Of a stretch of 64,000 nt of DNA, positions 11,249 to 19,411 are shown piece after piece. Source of the DNA: Chryseobacterium defluvii (GTDB lineage: Bacteria > Bacteroidota > Bacteroidia > Flavobacteriales > Weeksellaceae); assembly GCF_003634775.1 (NCBI RefSeq), contig NZ_RBXB01000001.1, forward strand, positions 1,178,001-1,242,000, given 5' to 3'. The position numbers and the translations under genes are program-made. Numbering within the stretch: position 1 is the stretch's first letter; each line of letters opens with the position of its first letter. A model generated the notes under the pieces. That model worked only from the letters and a program-made list of their open reading frames with translations, ran no database searches and was not told the DNA's origin.

Positions 11249-11596
11249 ATGGTAAAAAGAATTGTAGCTCATATAAAAACAGACGATTTGTCAAAAGCAA
11301 ATCATTTTTATCAGGATATTTTAGGACTGGATTTGCTTATGGATCATGGCTGGATTAAAACCTTCGGAAATGATAACGAAGCAAAAGTTCAGATGAGTTT
11401 TGCTACACAAGGGGGAAATAATACAGAAGTACCTTATCTCTCCATTGAAGTTGATGATGTAGATGAGGTATATAATGCCATTAAAAAATCCGAATTCGAG
11501 ATTATATATGATATTACAGATGAAGATTGGGGAGTGCGCAGGTTTTTTGTAAAAGATCCGTTAGGTAATGTAATTAATATTCTTTCACACTCATAA
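11249..11596 (+). CDS. VOC-superfamily protein (glyoxalase/bleomycin-resistance fold)
   Basis: A 115-residue vicinal-oxygen-chelate protein. The start VKRIVAHIKTDDLSKANHFYQDILGLDL is the standard first beta-alpha-beta unit, and VKDPLGNVINIL is the usual last strand. One domain is formed from two such repeats. Members bind metals or hydrophobic ligands and serve as isomerases, dioxygenases or drug-binding proteins; the role here is unknown. ATG 11249 is chosen because the extra residues from 11195 overlap the tpx terminator. Confidence 0.85.
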   Translation: MVKRIVAHIKTDDLSKANHFYQDILGLDLLMDHGWIKTFGNDNEAKVQMSFATQGGNNTEVPYLSIEVDDVDEVYNAIKKSEFEIIYDITDEDWGVRRFFVKDPLGNVINILSHS

Positions 11597-11609
11597 CGTA
11601 TTATAACCA

Positions 11610-12017
11610 ATGACAGCAGAACAGGTGATACCTATCTTAAGAATCTTTGATTATCAGAAAACCATTGAATTTTATGTGGACTGGTTGGGTTTTGAAATTG
11701 TTTGGGAGCATCACTTTGGTGAAAATGCTCCCGTTTATATGGAAGTGAAAAAGAATAATATCGTCCTGCATTTAAGCGAACATCACGGAGACGGAACTCC
11801 CGGAAGCCGGGTTTTTATCTGGGGAGAAGGAGTGGCGGAATATCATAAGGAATTAATAGAGAAACAATATAAGTATAACCGTCCGGGCCTGGAAAAAACC
11901 TTTTACGGGGCTATTTCCTTTACGGTGGATGATCCGTTTGGAAATAAAATTATTTTCAATGAAAAGTTTGATAAAGAAAAACATAACAATGTAGTATTTT
12001 GCTGTCAGAATGATTAA
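11610..12017 (+). CDS. VOC-superfamily protein, bleomycin-resistance-like
   Basis: A 135-residue single VOC domain, 13 bases after the previous VOC gene and likely co-transcribed. The opening VIPILRIFDYQKTIEFYVDWLGFEIVWE and the segment VYMEVKKNNIVLHLSEHHGDGTPGS are typical of the BLMA-type glyoxalase-fold proteins that bind bleomycin. FTVDDPFGNKIIFNE closes the fold. Drug binding is not proven; many such genes are misnamed. It is not a copy of its neighbour: the two share the fold but little sequence. Confidence 0.85.
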   Translation: MTAEQVIPILRIFDYQKTIEFYVDWLGFEIVWEHHFGENAPVYMEVKKNNIVLHLSEHHGDGTPGSRVFIWGEGVAEYHKELIEKQYKYNRPGLEKTFYGAISFTVDDPFGNKIIFNEKFDKEKHNNVVFCCQND

Positions 12018-12091
12018 GCAATATTGAGCCAGATCATAAGATGAAAACCATATAAAGATTAACTTCGCACGTTTGCAAAACAAGTAAATAA

Positions 12092-13303
12092 ATGAAACGT
12101 TCAGGAACAGCAGATTTACCTCTTCACTATGGCAAAGTACCGCCATGGCTGTATGAACGCATGTCTGTTCTGGGGCTTTCGATCGTGGAAGTCATTTTAA
12201 TGGATTATGGCAAAGATGAAGTTCTCCGCAGATTGGCAGATCCGTTCTGGTTTCAAAGCTTTGGAGCTGTCATGGGAATGGATTGGCATTCTTCAGGAAT
12301 TACTACATCCGTGATGGGTGCTTTAAAACGTTCCGTCAATCCCCATTCACAGTCCCTCGGACTTTATATCTGTGGAGGAAAAGGTAAATTTTCCAGAGAC
12401 ACCCCATCAGAATTGATCCAGATTGCTGATAAAACAGGCTTGAATGGAACCGAATTGGTAAAAGCAAGCAAACTTTCGGCAAAAGTTGATAATACGGCTA
12501 TTCATGACGGGTATCAATTGTATCTGCATAATTTTATTCTTGCTGACAATGGAAACTGGAGCGTAGTTCAGCAGGGAATGCATGAATCCGACGGAACTGC
12601 AAGGCGTTATCATTGGCATTCCGGGAATATAAAATCTTTTGTTGAAGAGCCACACACAGGAATTAACGGAGTTTTCAGAGGACAAATCCTCAATCTTACT
12701 GCTGCAGAAGCTTCCGGTAACAGGAAAGGTATTGTAGAAATTTCCCATACGGATTCTGCACAGATCATGAGTGATTTTTCGAGGCTGATCCTCCCCAATC
12801 ACCATGATGTACAGGCTTCAGATGTAGATTTGAAACGTTTGGGGGCACTTTTATATGTAACCCGGGAACAGCAGCCTCAAAATTTCGAAGATTTATTGAT
12901 GCTGGAAGGAGTAGGGCCAAGAACCATGCAGTCTTTAGCTTTAGTGAGCGAAGTCATTCATGGGGCACCGTCAAGATTTACCGATCCTGCAAGATTTTCG
13001 TTTGCCCACGGTGGAAAAGACGGACATCCTTTCCCCGTTCCTGTCAAAGTATATGATGAAAGCATCAATATCCTCAAAAAAGGAATTGAAAAATCCAAAT
13101 TAGGGAATGCAGATAAACTGAAAACGTTAAATAAGCTGCATCAGGTGATCACAACTGCTGAAAAAAACTTTACTCCAGATTTCGATATTCAGCAGGTTAT
13201 TGAAGAAGAAAGACAGAATTCATGGCGGTTCGGAGGAAAAACCGTTTTCGGAGACGCTCAAAAGCCCGGTGCTTCCCAGTCAATCCAATTGTCTTTATTT
13301 TAA
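12092..13303 (+). CDS. DUF763 protein
   Basis: A 403-residue protein with the full DUF763 pattern: KRSGTADLPLHYGKVPPWLY at the start, a central region with HNFILADNGNWSVVQQGM, and a helix-hairpin-helix-like LLMLEGVGPRTMQSLALVSE at about residues 268-287. DUF763 proteins are found in many bacteria and archaea. Their HhH-like segment suggests nucleic-acid contact, but I know of no established function. Length and motifs are complete. It stands alone between the VOC pair and the Crp-like regulator. Confidence 0.88.
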   Translation: MKRSGTADLPLHYGKVPPWLYERMSVLGLSIVEVILMDYGKDEVLRRLADPFWFQSFGAVMGMDWHSSGITTSVMGALKRSVNPHSQSLGLYICGGKGKFSRDTPSELIQIADKTGLNGTELVKASKLSAKVDNTAIHDGYQLYLHNFILADNGNWSVVQQGMHESDGTARRYHWHSGNIKSFVEEPHTGINGVFRGQILNLTAAEASGNRKGIVEISHTDSAQIMSDFSRLILPNHHDVQASDVDLKRLGALLYVTREQQPQNFEDLLMLEGVGPRTMQSLALVSEVIHGAPSRFTDPARFSFAHGGKDGHPFPVPVKVYDESINILKKGIEKSKLGNADKLKTLNKLHQVITTAEKNFTPDFDIQQVIEEERQNSWRFGGKTVFGDAQKPGASQSIQLSLF

Positions 13304-13395
13304 GAATATTCTGTTGAATAGTTAAAAAAAATAAATTTCCTGCATTGAATGCGAGAAAAATTTTATTTTTAAGATCCTAAAAAACAGCTAGTCAG

Positions 13396-13986
13396 ATGAA
13401 TTATAAAGCCCTGGAAGTTTCCTATGATTTTCCGTTTTTCTTACCCGAAGAACTTGATGAGATATTTAAGGCTCATGAGAAAGTTGAGTTTCAAAAAGGG
13501 GATTTTATCCTTGAGGAAGGGAAAACCGCTAATGAATACTATATTATAGAAAACGGACTGGCCCGCTCATTCGTCAATGACTTCAACGGGAATGAAGTAA
13601 CTACCCATTTCTTTATAGACAATGAGGTGGTGATTGAAGTCTCTTCACTGTTCCAAAGAATTCCCACCCAGGAAAACATCGTATGTATCACAGATTGTGA
13701 ATGCTGGAAACTGGATTTTGATGTTTTTCAGGACCTTTTTCATAAAATTCCGAACCTTAGAGAATGGGGTAGATCTTGGATGTCTCAACAGCTTTTTGCC
13801 TATAAACAGCGTTCTGTGGAAATGTTTACGCTTTCTGCCACCAAACGCTATCTCAATTTATTGGAACAAAAATCCCAGGTAGTACAATATGCCCCATTGA
13901 AACAGATTGCTTCTTATCTGGGGGTTACAGACACTTCTTTAAGCCGGATCCGGAAAGAATTGGTTTCCCATCCCAAGAAAATTTAA
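13396..13986 (+). CDS. Crp/Fnr-family transcriptional regulator
   Basis: A 196-residue regulator with a cyclic-nucleotide-binding-type beta roll (about residues 15-115, with KGDFILEEGKTANEYYIIENG) and a C-terminal winged helix (KQIASYLGVTDTSLSRIRKEL, about 160-180). The arginine and glutamate that hold cAMP in Crp are not evident, as is usual in Bacteroidota members, so the signal is unknown. It heads the same-strand block of VOC, DinB and SRPBCC genes and may regulate the nearest of them. Confidence 0.9.
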   Translation: MNYKALEVSYDFPFFLPEELDEIFKAHEKVEFQKGDFILEEGKTANEYYIIENGLARSFVNDFNGNEVTTHFFIDNEVVIEVSSLFQRIPTQENIVCITDCECWKLDFDVFQDLFHKIPNLREWGRSWMSQQLFAYKQRSVEMFTLSATKRYLNLLEQKSQVVQYAPLKQIASYLGVTDTSLSRIRKELVSHPKKI

Positions 13987-14063
13987 ATCTTGTCTTATGG
14001 CAAGTTGATTTTCATACCAACTTGGTAATTTTGGTTAAAAGTTTAACACTTAATAATTACAAA

Positions 14064-14471
14064 ATGAAAATCAATCAAATCTATGTCAATCTTCCCGTAA
14101 AAGATATTCAGAAAACAAGAGAATTCTGGACAAAGCTTGGTTTTTCCATCAATGAACAGTTTTCAGATGACAAAGCTGTCTGTGTGGTCATGAAAGAAGA
14201 TATCTATACTATGTTCCTGACAGAAGAATATTTCCAGACTTTTTCCGAAAGACCTGTTCCAAAAGGAGATACAACGCAGGTTCTTGTTGCCATTGGGTTA
14301 AACAGTCGTGAAGAAGTAGATAAAGTAGTAAATACAGCTTTGGAAAACGGTGCTTCACAGCATGAAGAACCTCAAGATTACGGATGGATGTACCAAAATT
14401 CTTTCTGGGACATCAATGGACATGGCTGGAATGTAACTTTTGCAGATATGTCTCAGTTTCCCACTGAATAA
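14064..14471 (+). CDS. VOC-superfamily protein
   Basis: A 135-residue glyoxalase-fold protein. It opens with INQIYVNLPVKDIQKTREFWTKLGF, carries YTMFLTEEYFQTF in the middle and ends with FWDINGHGWNVTFADMSQF. This is the subgroup often called extradiol dioxygenase or lactoylglutathione-lyase-like in flavobacteria; no substrate is established. The start at ATG 14064 follows an AT-rich leader. It lies 77 bases after the Crp-like gene. Confidence 0.85.
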   Translation: MKINQIYVNLPVKDIQKTREFWTKLGFSINEQFSDDKAVCVVMKEDIYTMFLTEEYFQTFSERPVPKGDTTQVLVAIGLNSREEVDKVVNTALENGASQHEEPQDYGWMYQNSFWDINGHGWNVTFADMSQFPTE

Positions 14472-14491
14472 TTTTAATACAGGTTGTAAAT

Positions 14492-14520
14492 AAAATCTGC
14501 ATAATCTGACAAATCCTTGG
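14492..14520. repeat. Short intergenic repeat, copy A
   Basis: AAAATCTGCATAATCTGA resembles the sequence before the next SRPBCC gene (15021-15050): both carry AAAATCTG, four bases, then ATCTG. Such text is common between flavobacterial genes. Confidence 0.35.
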
Positions 14521-14552
14521 AAAAAATAGACTCTAACCACTAAAATAGAAAT

Positions 14553-15014
14553 ATGGAAACAATAACAAACGATATTGAAATTATAAAAGTACAGGCATTC
14601 AGCAATTATAAAGTGATTTCTATGAATCTGGAAGGGATTACCCACGAAGAATCCATGATCTTTCCTAACGGGGATGCCAATTGCATGAACTGGATATTAG
14701 GGCACCTGATTTACATAAGAAATGCTTTCCTGAATATCCTGGGTGAAGAACCGGTTTGGAATGGTGAAAAGTTCTCAGCCTATAACAGAGGAGAAATTCC
14801 ATTGAACAGAAAAGACGAGTTCGTGAATTTTGAAGACTTAAAATCCTATTTAAAAAGTTCTCAGGATAAACTGGAATCCGCATTCAGTAAGCTAGAAAAA
14901 ATTGAACCGGAAAACGTTAACGATATTGCTATTTTATCCTTTCATGAGATTTACCACAGCGGACAATTAGGATACCTTAGAAGAATCCTCGGAAAACCCG
15001 GAGCAATAAAGTAG
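14553..15014 (+). CDS. DinB-family protein
   Basis: A 153-residue four-helix-bundle protein of the DinB/YfiT superfamily. The three metal-binding histidines fit NWILGHLIYIRNA, FHEIYHSGQLGYLRRILGK: H in GHL, and two H in HEIYHSGQ. Relatives use a metal and a thiol such as bacillithiol as transferases or detoxification enzymes, but most are uncharacterised. Not related to DNA polymerase IV despite the name. Confidence 0.88.
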   Translation: METITNDIEIIKVQAFSNYKVISMNLEGITHEESMIFPNGDANCMNWILGHLIYIRNAFLNILGEEPVWNGEKFSAYNRGEIPLNRKDEFVNFEDLKSYLKSSQDKLESAFSKLEKIEPENVNDIAILSFHEIYHSGQLGYLRRILGKPGAIK

Positions 15015-15020
15015 ATTCAA

Positions 15021-15055
15021 AAAATCTGTGTCATCTGCTCAATCAGCGAGAAACA
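15021..15055. repeat. Short intergenic repeat, copy B
   Basis: AAAATCTGTGTCATCTGC followed by AATCAGCGAGAAAC; partner of the copy at 14492-14520. Confidence 0.35.
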
Positions 15056-15070
15056 AAAAACTAAAATACC

Positions 15071-15511
15071 ATGGAAAATTCATTCTCAATACTTCATAAT
15101 CTGGAGGCAAGCGCAACATTGGAAAATGTTTTCCAGATGTTTTCCGTTCCAGGGTTTTTAAATGAATGGTGGACTCACTATTGTGAAGGAGCTCCGGAAT
15201 TGGACTCAGAATATACCTTTGAATTTTCCGGAGAATATATCTGGAAAGGAAAAGTTTCAAAAATCAATCCTCCTTTTGAAATTGAATATGTAATGACAGA
15301 AGCGGATAAAGACTGGATGGGAACTCAGGTGGGATGTATTCTTAAAGAAACAAAACACGGAACCCGCATACGTTTTTATCATTCAGGATGGAAATCCACC
15401 AATGACCATTTCAGACAGACGTCTTTCTGTTGGGCCATGTATTTAAGAATCCTGAAAAAGTTTGTAGAAGAAGGACTTCATGTTCCTTATTCTGAACGAG
15501 ACAATTTCTAA
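15071..15511 (+). CDS. SRPBCC/AHSA1-like protein
   Basis: A 146-residue START-like (SRPBCC) protein. The helix-grip fold pattern can be followed from FSILHNLEASATLENVFQMF through FEFSGEYIWKGKVSKINPPFEIEYVM to the C-terminal helix FCWAMYLRILKKFVEEG. These domains enclose a hydrophobic ligand; some AHSA1 relatives assist Hsp90. No catalytic residue is expected. It is one of four SRPBCC genes in this 6-kb block. Confidence 0.85.
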   Translation: MENSFSILHNLEASATLENVFQMFSVPGFLNEWWTHYCEGAPELDSEYTFEFSGEYIWKGKVSKINPPFEIEYVMTEADKDWMGTQVGCILKETKHGTRIRFYHSGWKSTNDHFRQTSFCWAMYLRILKKFVEEGLHVPYSERDNF

Positions 15512-15536
15512 ATTAAAATTAAAAAAAATCAATCAA

Positions 15537-16061
15537 ATGGACACACCAAAATCAAAAAAATTAGAAATCATTATTCCTGCTTTCAGAGGACATAGTCAGA
15601 GCTTTCTGATGGTTCTCGATGGAATATCAGAAGAAGATGCATTAAAAAGAATAGAAGGAAGAACCAATCATATCGTTTGGATGGTGGGGAATTTCCTGGA
15701 TATGCGCTATGCAATGGGAGGAATTCTTGGGCTTAACGAAGAATTTCCATACAAAGACTTGTTCTTTCAGGGAAAAGCATTGGATGAAAATTTGAAATAT
15801 CCGACTCTGCAGCAACTTAAAGAAGAATTTCATAAAATTTCACCCCTTGTATACCAGAAATTACTTGAAGTTTCCGATGAAGAACTGGAAAAAGCTTTCC
15901 CAATGGGAATGAACATCGATTTCTTCCCGGAAACCGTATTAAGCTTTATCGGAATGTGTATCGGACGTGAAGATTATCTGTCCGGACAAATAGGATTGAT
16001 GCGCAGAATTCTCGGATATGAGGGAATGAAATACGATTTTGACAAGGATCTTAAATACTGA
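15537..16061 (+). CDS. DinB-like four-helix protein
   Basis: A 174-residue protein of the DinB type. The first helix has RGHSQSFLMVLDGISEEDALKRIEG, the next NHIVWMVGNFLDMRYAMG, and the last GREDYLSGQIGLMRRILG. It resembles the DinB protein at 14553, but the last-helix motif reads GREDYLSGQ instead of HEIYHSGQ, so two histidine ligands appear lost. It may have given up metal binding. The start is ATG 15537; four bases separate it from the following hydrolase gene. Confidence 0.75.
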   Translation: MDTPKSKKLEIIIPAFRGHSQSFLMVLDGISEEDALKRIEGRTNHIVWMVGNFLDMRYAMGGILGLNEEFPYKDLFFQGKALDENLKYPTLQQLKEEFHKISPLVYQKLLEVSDEELEKAFPMGMNIDFFPETVLSFIGMCIGREDYLSGQIGLMRRILGYEGMKYDFDKDLKY

Positions 16062-16064
16062 TCA

Positions 16065-16838
16065 ATGACTCCCAAAGAAAAAGGATATAAAGCGGTGAAC
16101 GGAATCAGGATGTATTATGAAATATATGGTTCCGGAAAGCCTTTGGTACTCATTCATGGAGGAGGCTCATCCATTCTGTTTGATTTCAAGGAAGTGATTG
16201 CAAGGCTCGAAAACAAATTTCAATTAATTGGTATTGATTTGCAAAACCACGGAATGACAGAGCATAGGGATATTCCGGAAACCTTCGAACAGGACGCTCA
16301 CGATGTAGCCGCTCTATTAAAAGAAATCAATATCCACAAAGCATTGTTCTGGGGATTCAGCAACGGAGGAAATACCGTCATGCAGATTGCCCATCTTTAT
16401 CCGGGAATGGTAGAAAAGTTAATTGTAGCGTCTGCTTTTTTCAAAAGAAACGGAATGATAGACGGATTTTTTGAGGGAATGCAGGAAGCCACTCTGGATG
16501 TAATGCCGGAACCGCTTAAAATCAATTTTTTAAACCTTAATCCGGATTTCTCAAAACTGGAAAACCTTTTTGATAAAGACAGTAAGAGAATGCAGAATTT
16601 TGAAGACTGGAGTGAAGATATCTTAACCTCCATAGACTCTCCAACCTTACTGATTACCGGTGATAAAGATGTAATGAAACCGGAACATACCGTGGAAATG
16701 TGGCGTTTGATCCCGGATTCCCAATTAATGATCCTTCCCGCCACTCATGGCTCTTATATGATGGCTGACTTTGAAGGAAATATCGATCGGAACTTAATCA
16801 GCTTAACAACATCAGAAGTAGAAAAATTTCTAAACTAA
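16065..16838 (+). CDS. Alpha/beta hydrolase
   Basis: A 257-residue serine hydrolase. The oxyanion motif HGGG is at residues 31-34, the nucleophile elbow is GFSNGG with S99, an Asp follows in ITGDKDVMKPE, and the catalytic His is in PATHGSYM. The family covers esterases, haloperoxidase-like enzymes and others; there is no signal peptide, so it is cytoplasmic. It follows the DinB-like gene by 3 bases and is co-transcribed with it. Confidence 0.9.
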   Translation: MTPKEKGYKAVNGIRMYYEIYGSGKPLVLIHGGGSSILFDFKEVIARLENKFQLIGIDLQNHGMTEHRDIPETFEQDAHDVAALLKEINIHKALFWGFSNGGNTVMQIAHLYPGMVEKLIVASAFFKRNGMIDGFFEGMQEATLDVMPEPLKINFLNLNPDFSKLENLFDKDSKRMQNFEDWSEDILTSIDSPTLLITGDKDVMKPEHTVEMWRLIPDSQLMILPATHGSYMMADFEGNIDRNLISLTTSEVEKFLN

Positions 16839-16863
16839 TATTAACTTTTTAAAAATAAAAATC

Positions 16864-17295
16864 ATGGCTAAATTAAATCCCTACCTAAATTTTGACGGAA
16901 AAGCAGAAGAAGCTTTCAATTTTTACAAATCTGTTTTCGGAGGTGAATTCCTTGGAGAAATTCATAAAATGGGAAATGCTCCCGGAACGGAAAACCTATC
17001 AGAAGCAGACAAAAACAGAGTAATGCATATTGCGCTTCCCATTGGAAACGATCTTTTAATGGCTTCAGATATAGTTCCGGCATTCGGGCAGACTTTAAAC
17101 GTAGGAAATAATAACTACGTTTCCATATTCCCTGATTCAAGAGAGGAAGCCGACAGGCTTTTCAAAGGACTTTCAGAAGGAGGAAATATAGAAATGCCGA
17201 TTGAAGACCAGTTCTGGGGCGACTATTTCGGGAGCTTTCAGGACAAATACGGTGTTCATTGGATGGTGAACTATAACGAAGAATACGCAAAATAA
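16864..17295 (+). CDS. PhnB-like VOC protein
   Basis: A 143-residue protein of the PhnB/3-demethylubiquinone-methyltransferase-like VOC subgroup: LNPYLNFDGKAEEAFNFYKSVFGGEF at the start, LMASDIVPAF in the middle, and WGDYFGSFQDKYGVHWMVNY at the end. The name PhnB does not imply phosphonate metabolism; no phn genes are near. It lies 25 bases after the hydrolase gene, with an imperfect hairpin behind it. Confidence 0.88.
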   Translation: MAKLNPYLNFDGKAEEAFNFYKSVFGGEFLGEIHKMGNAPGTENLSEADKNRVMHIALPIGNDLLMASDIVPAFGQTLNVGNNNYVSIFPDSREEADRLFKGLSEGGNIEMPIEDQFWGDYFGSFQDKYGVHWMVNYNEEYAK

Positions 17296-17319
17296 TCTTA
17301 TATTTAACTCATTATAAAC

Positions 17320-17352
17320 GGGTGGTCAATTTTGCTTTGACCGCCCTTTCAC
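17320..17352 (+). terminator. Terminator-like hairpin
   Basis: GGGTGGTCAA (17320-17329) pairs with TTGACCGCCC (17337-17346) with one wobble pair, followed by a short T run. It may end the transcript after the PhnB-like gene. Confidence 0.55.
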
Positions 17353-17376
17353 ACCACATTTTAAAAATAGAATTAT

Positions 17377-17790
17377 ATGGAACCAGTTAAAATTGACATC
17401 ACTATTTTAGAACCTGTTCAGAAGGTTTGGGATTATTACAATACCCCTAAGCATATTATGAAATGGAATTTTGCCCATGAATCATGGCAATGCCCAAGTT
17501 CCGAAAATGATTTAAGAGTAGGCGGAAAATTTAAAAACAGAATGGAAGCTAAAGACGGAAGCTTCGGTTTTGACTTTGAGGGGGTCTATGATGAAGTAAT
17601 TCCCAATGAGAAAATAAAATATCATATGGAAGACGGAAGAAATGTAGAAGTAAACTTTGATGAAATTGATGAAAGCACCACCAAAGTCCGTATAGAATTT
17701 GATCCTGAGAAACAAAACTCTGTGGAAATGCAAAGAGACGGATGGTATGCCATTCTTAACAATTTTCATAAATACGTAGAAAACCACTAA
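17377..17790 (+). CDS. SRPBCC/AHSA1-like protein
   Basis: A 137-residue SRPBCC protein. VKIDITILEPVQKVWDYYNT is the classic first strand and helix, KWNFAHESWQCPSSENDLRVGGKF the next part, and GWYAILNNFHKYVEN the closing helix. It belongs to the polyketide-cyclase/AHSA1-like subgroup seen often in tandem in soil bacteria. No function is known for the group as a whole. Confidence 0.88.
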   Translation: MEPVKIDITILEPVQKVWDYYNTPKHIMKWNFAHESWQCPSSENDLRVGGKFKNRMEAKDGSFGFDFEGVYDEVIPNEKIKYHMEDGRNVEVNFDEIDESTTKVRIEFDPEKQNSVEMQRDGWYAILNNFHKYVENH

Positions 17791-17807
17791 AAAATTTCCT
17801 GAAGACC

Positions 17808-18083
17808 ATGCTCAATTTAGTGATAATGGCGAGATGTCTCAATTCCATTTGTGCAGATAATCATACTGTTAAAGGGGATTTTCTCAAGGGTATTATTGCA
17901 ATGCCTGCGAGAAGAGCGTTGGAAAAAGAGAAAATAGATACATTGGAAAAGCTTTCCTGTTATTCCGAAGAAGAAATCAGGAACCTACATGGTTTCGGAA
18001 AGAATGCAATGGAAAAGCTGAAGAATCACATGAACAAATATAAGGTTTCCTTTAAAAATGAAAATTTCGAGATTAAGTCCTGA
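17808..18083 (+). CDS. RNA polymerase alpha-CTD-like helix-hairpin-helix protein
   Basis: A 91-residue protein whose part from about residue 32 (MPARRALEKEKIDTLEKL, then NLHGFGKNAMEKLKNHM) matches the C-terminal DNA-contacting domain of RNA polymerase alpha, a helix-hairpin-helix fold. It is a stand-alone domain, not rpoA. Similar small proteins occur beside acetyltransferase or SRPBCC genes in Bacteroidota. The first 31 residues are less certain and the true start could be the ATG at 17901. Its end overlaps the next gene by 26 bases in another frame, which suggests translational coupling. Confidence 0.7.
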   Translation: MLNLVIMARCLNSICADNHTVKGDFLKGIIAMPARRALEKEKIDTLEKLSCYSEEEIRNLHGFGKNAMEKLKNHMNKYKVSFKNENFEIKS

Positions 18084-18495
18084 TGATGCTGAAAAGCTGA
18101 GTATTCTGGAAAAATTATACGTAGAAGTTTTTGAGGTAAATAACTCTCAGAATCCGGGATTGGAATATTTCAAAAGCCTCTTAAAGAACGACAATTTTAT
18201 CTATCTTGTTGCCGAAAATGAACAGGGGATAACAGGAGGATTGACAGCTTATCTCATGCCATCGCTTCATGGGCATCTGGAAGTATATGTTTACGACCTG
18301 GCCGTTAAAACTCATTTTCAGAGAAAAGGAACCGGAACCTTATTAATGCAGAAAATATTTGAAGTCTCTAAAAATCTCGGAGCTACAGAAGTCTTTCTTC
18401 AGGCAGATAATATAGATGAGCATGCTTTAAGATTCTACAGAAAATTAAAAGGCATTCCGGAGGAAGACATAACCAATTTTTCGTACAAATTATAA
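18058..18495 (+). CDS. GNAT acetyltransferase related to AAC(3)-I
   Basis: A 145-residue GNAT protein. The stretch VYVYDLAVKTHFQRKGTGT, then FLQADNIDEHALRFYRKL, is very close in pattern to the aminoglycoside 3-N-acetyltransferases AAC(3)-I, including the acetyl-CoA loop QRKGTG. An N-terminal region with LTAYLMPS also fits. Whether it acetylates gentamicin-like drugs cannot be told; chromosomal relatives in flavobacteria may have other substrates. It overlaps the alpha-CTD-like gene, and a VOC gene starts 12 bases downstream. Confidence 0.85.
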   Translation: MKISRLSPDDAEKLSILEKLYVEVFEVNNSQNPGLEYFKSLLKNDNFIYLVAENEQGITGGLTAYLMPSLHGHLEVYVYDLAVKTHFQRKGTGTLLMQKIFEVSKNLGATEVFLQADNIDEHALRFYRKLKGIPEEDITNFSYKL

Positions 18496-18507
18496 AAGTA
18501 AAAAAAA

Positions 18508-19365
18508 ATGAACAACGATATTTTCCCGTGTCTCTGGTATGACGGAGATGCGAAACAGTCAGCAGATTTCTACTGCAAAGTCTTCAACGGAAAAATTACC
18601 GCAGATACACCGGTTGTATTGAATATTGATCTTTTTGGACAGAAACTAATGTTGCTAAACGGAGGTCCTCACTTCCAGAAAAATGCATCCGTTTCCTTTA
18701 TGGTGATCTGTGAAACAGAAGATGGGGTTCAAAACTATTGGGACCAGTTAATGGAAGGAGGGATGGCTTTAATGCCATTAGATTCTTACCCATGGAGTAA
18801 AAAATACGGTTGGGTGAGAGATCAGTTTGGAGTTACCTGGCAACTTTTTTTGGGAGAAAAGGCAAGCGATCAGAAAATTGTTCCAACGTTGATGTTTATC
18901 CATCAAAACAATGGAAAGGCGATGGAAGCCATGGAATTTTATACCCAGACTTTTCCGAACTCAAGCATAGGAAATGTTTTAAGATATAAGGACGGAGGAG
19001 AACCCGGTGAAGTTCCGGAGAATGTTCAGCATGCCCATTTTATAATTGATGGTTATAGTCTGTTCTGTATGGATAACTCTTATGATCACCAGTTTGATTT
19101 CAATGAAGGGATTTCCATGGTCATCATGACAGACGATCAGGAGCAGACGGATTATCTTTGGAACACTCTTATTTCAAATGGGGGAAGAGAAAGCATGTGT
19201 GGTTGGCTGAAAGATAAATATGGCTTCAGTTGGCAGATCGTCCCGAAAAGATTGATTCAGCTTATGAGCGATCCTGATCAGGAAAAAGCTCAGAAAGTGG
19301 TACAGGCCATGATGAAAATGCAGAAAATCATGATCAAAGATTTAGAAGAAGCTTATCATTCTTAA
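18508..19365 (+). CDS. Tandem PhnB-like VOC protein (two domains)
   Basis: A 285-residue protein made of two PhnB-like VOC domains. The first covers about 1-125 (IFPCLWYDGDAKQSADFYCKVF to RDQFGVTWQLFLG), the second about 130-255 (IVPTLMFIHQNNGKAMEAMEF to LKDKYGFSWQIVPK). The end, with VQAMMKMQKIMIKDLEEAY, is the usual terminal helix of this family. Thus the protein holds within one chain the dimer that single-domain VOC proteins form. Function unknown. Confidence 0.88.
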   Translation: MNNDIFPCLWYDGDAKQSADFYCKVFNGKITADTPVVLNIDLFGQKLMLLNGGPHFQKNASVSFMVICETEDGVQNYWDQLMEGGMALMPLDSYPWSKKYGWVRDQFGVTWQLFLGEKASDQKIVPTLMFIHQNNGKAMEAMEFYTQTFPNSSIGNVLRYKDGGEPGEVPENVQHAHFIIDGYSLFCMDNSYDHQFDFNEGISMVIMTDDQEQTDYLWNTLISNGGRESMCGWLKDKYGFSWQIVPKRLIQLMSDPDQEKAQKVVQAMMKMQKIMIKDLEEAYHS

Positions 19366-19411
19366 AACTGTTTCGGCTTGCTGTTTGATGTGATGTAGGA
19401 AAGATTTGCTT

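Noticed and set aside
17808..18083. Alpha-CTD-like gene as rpoA fragment
   Set aside because: It has its own start and an intact small domain, and no ribosomal operon is near; it is better seen as a separate small family than as a broken rpoA.
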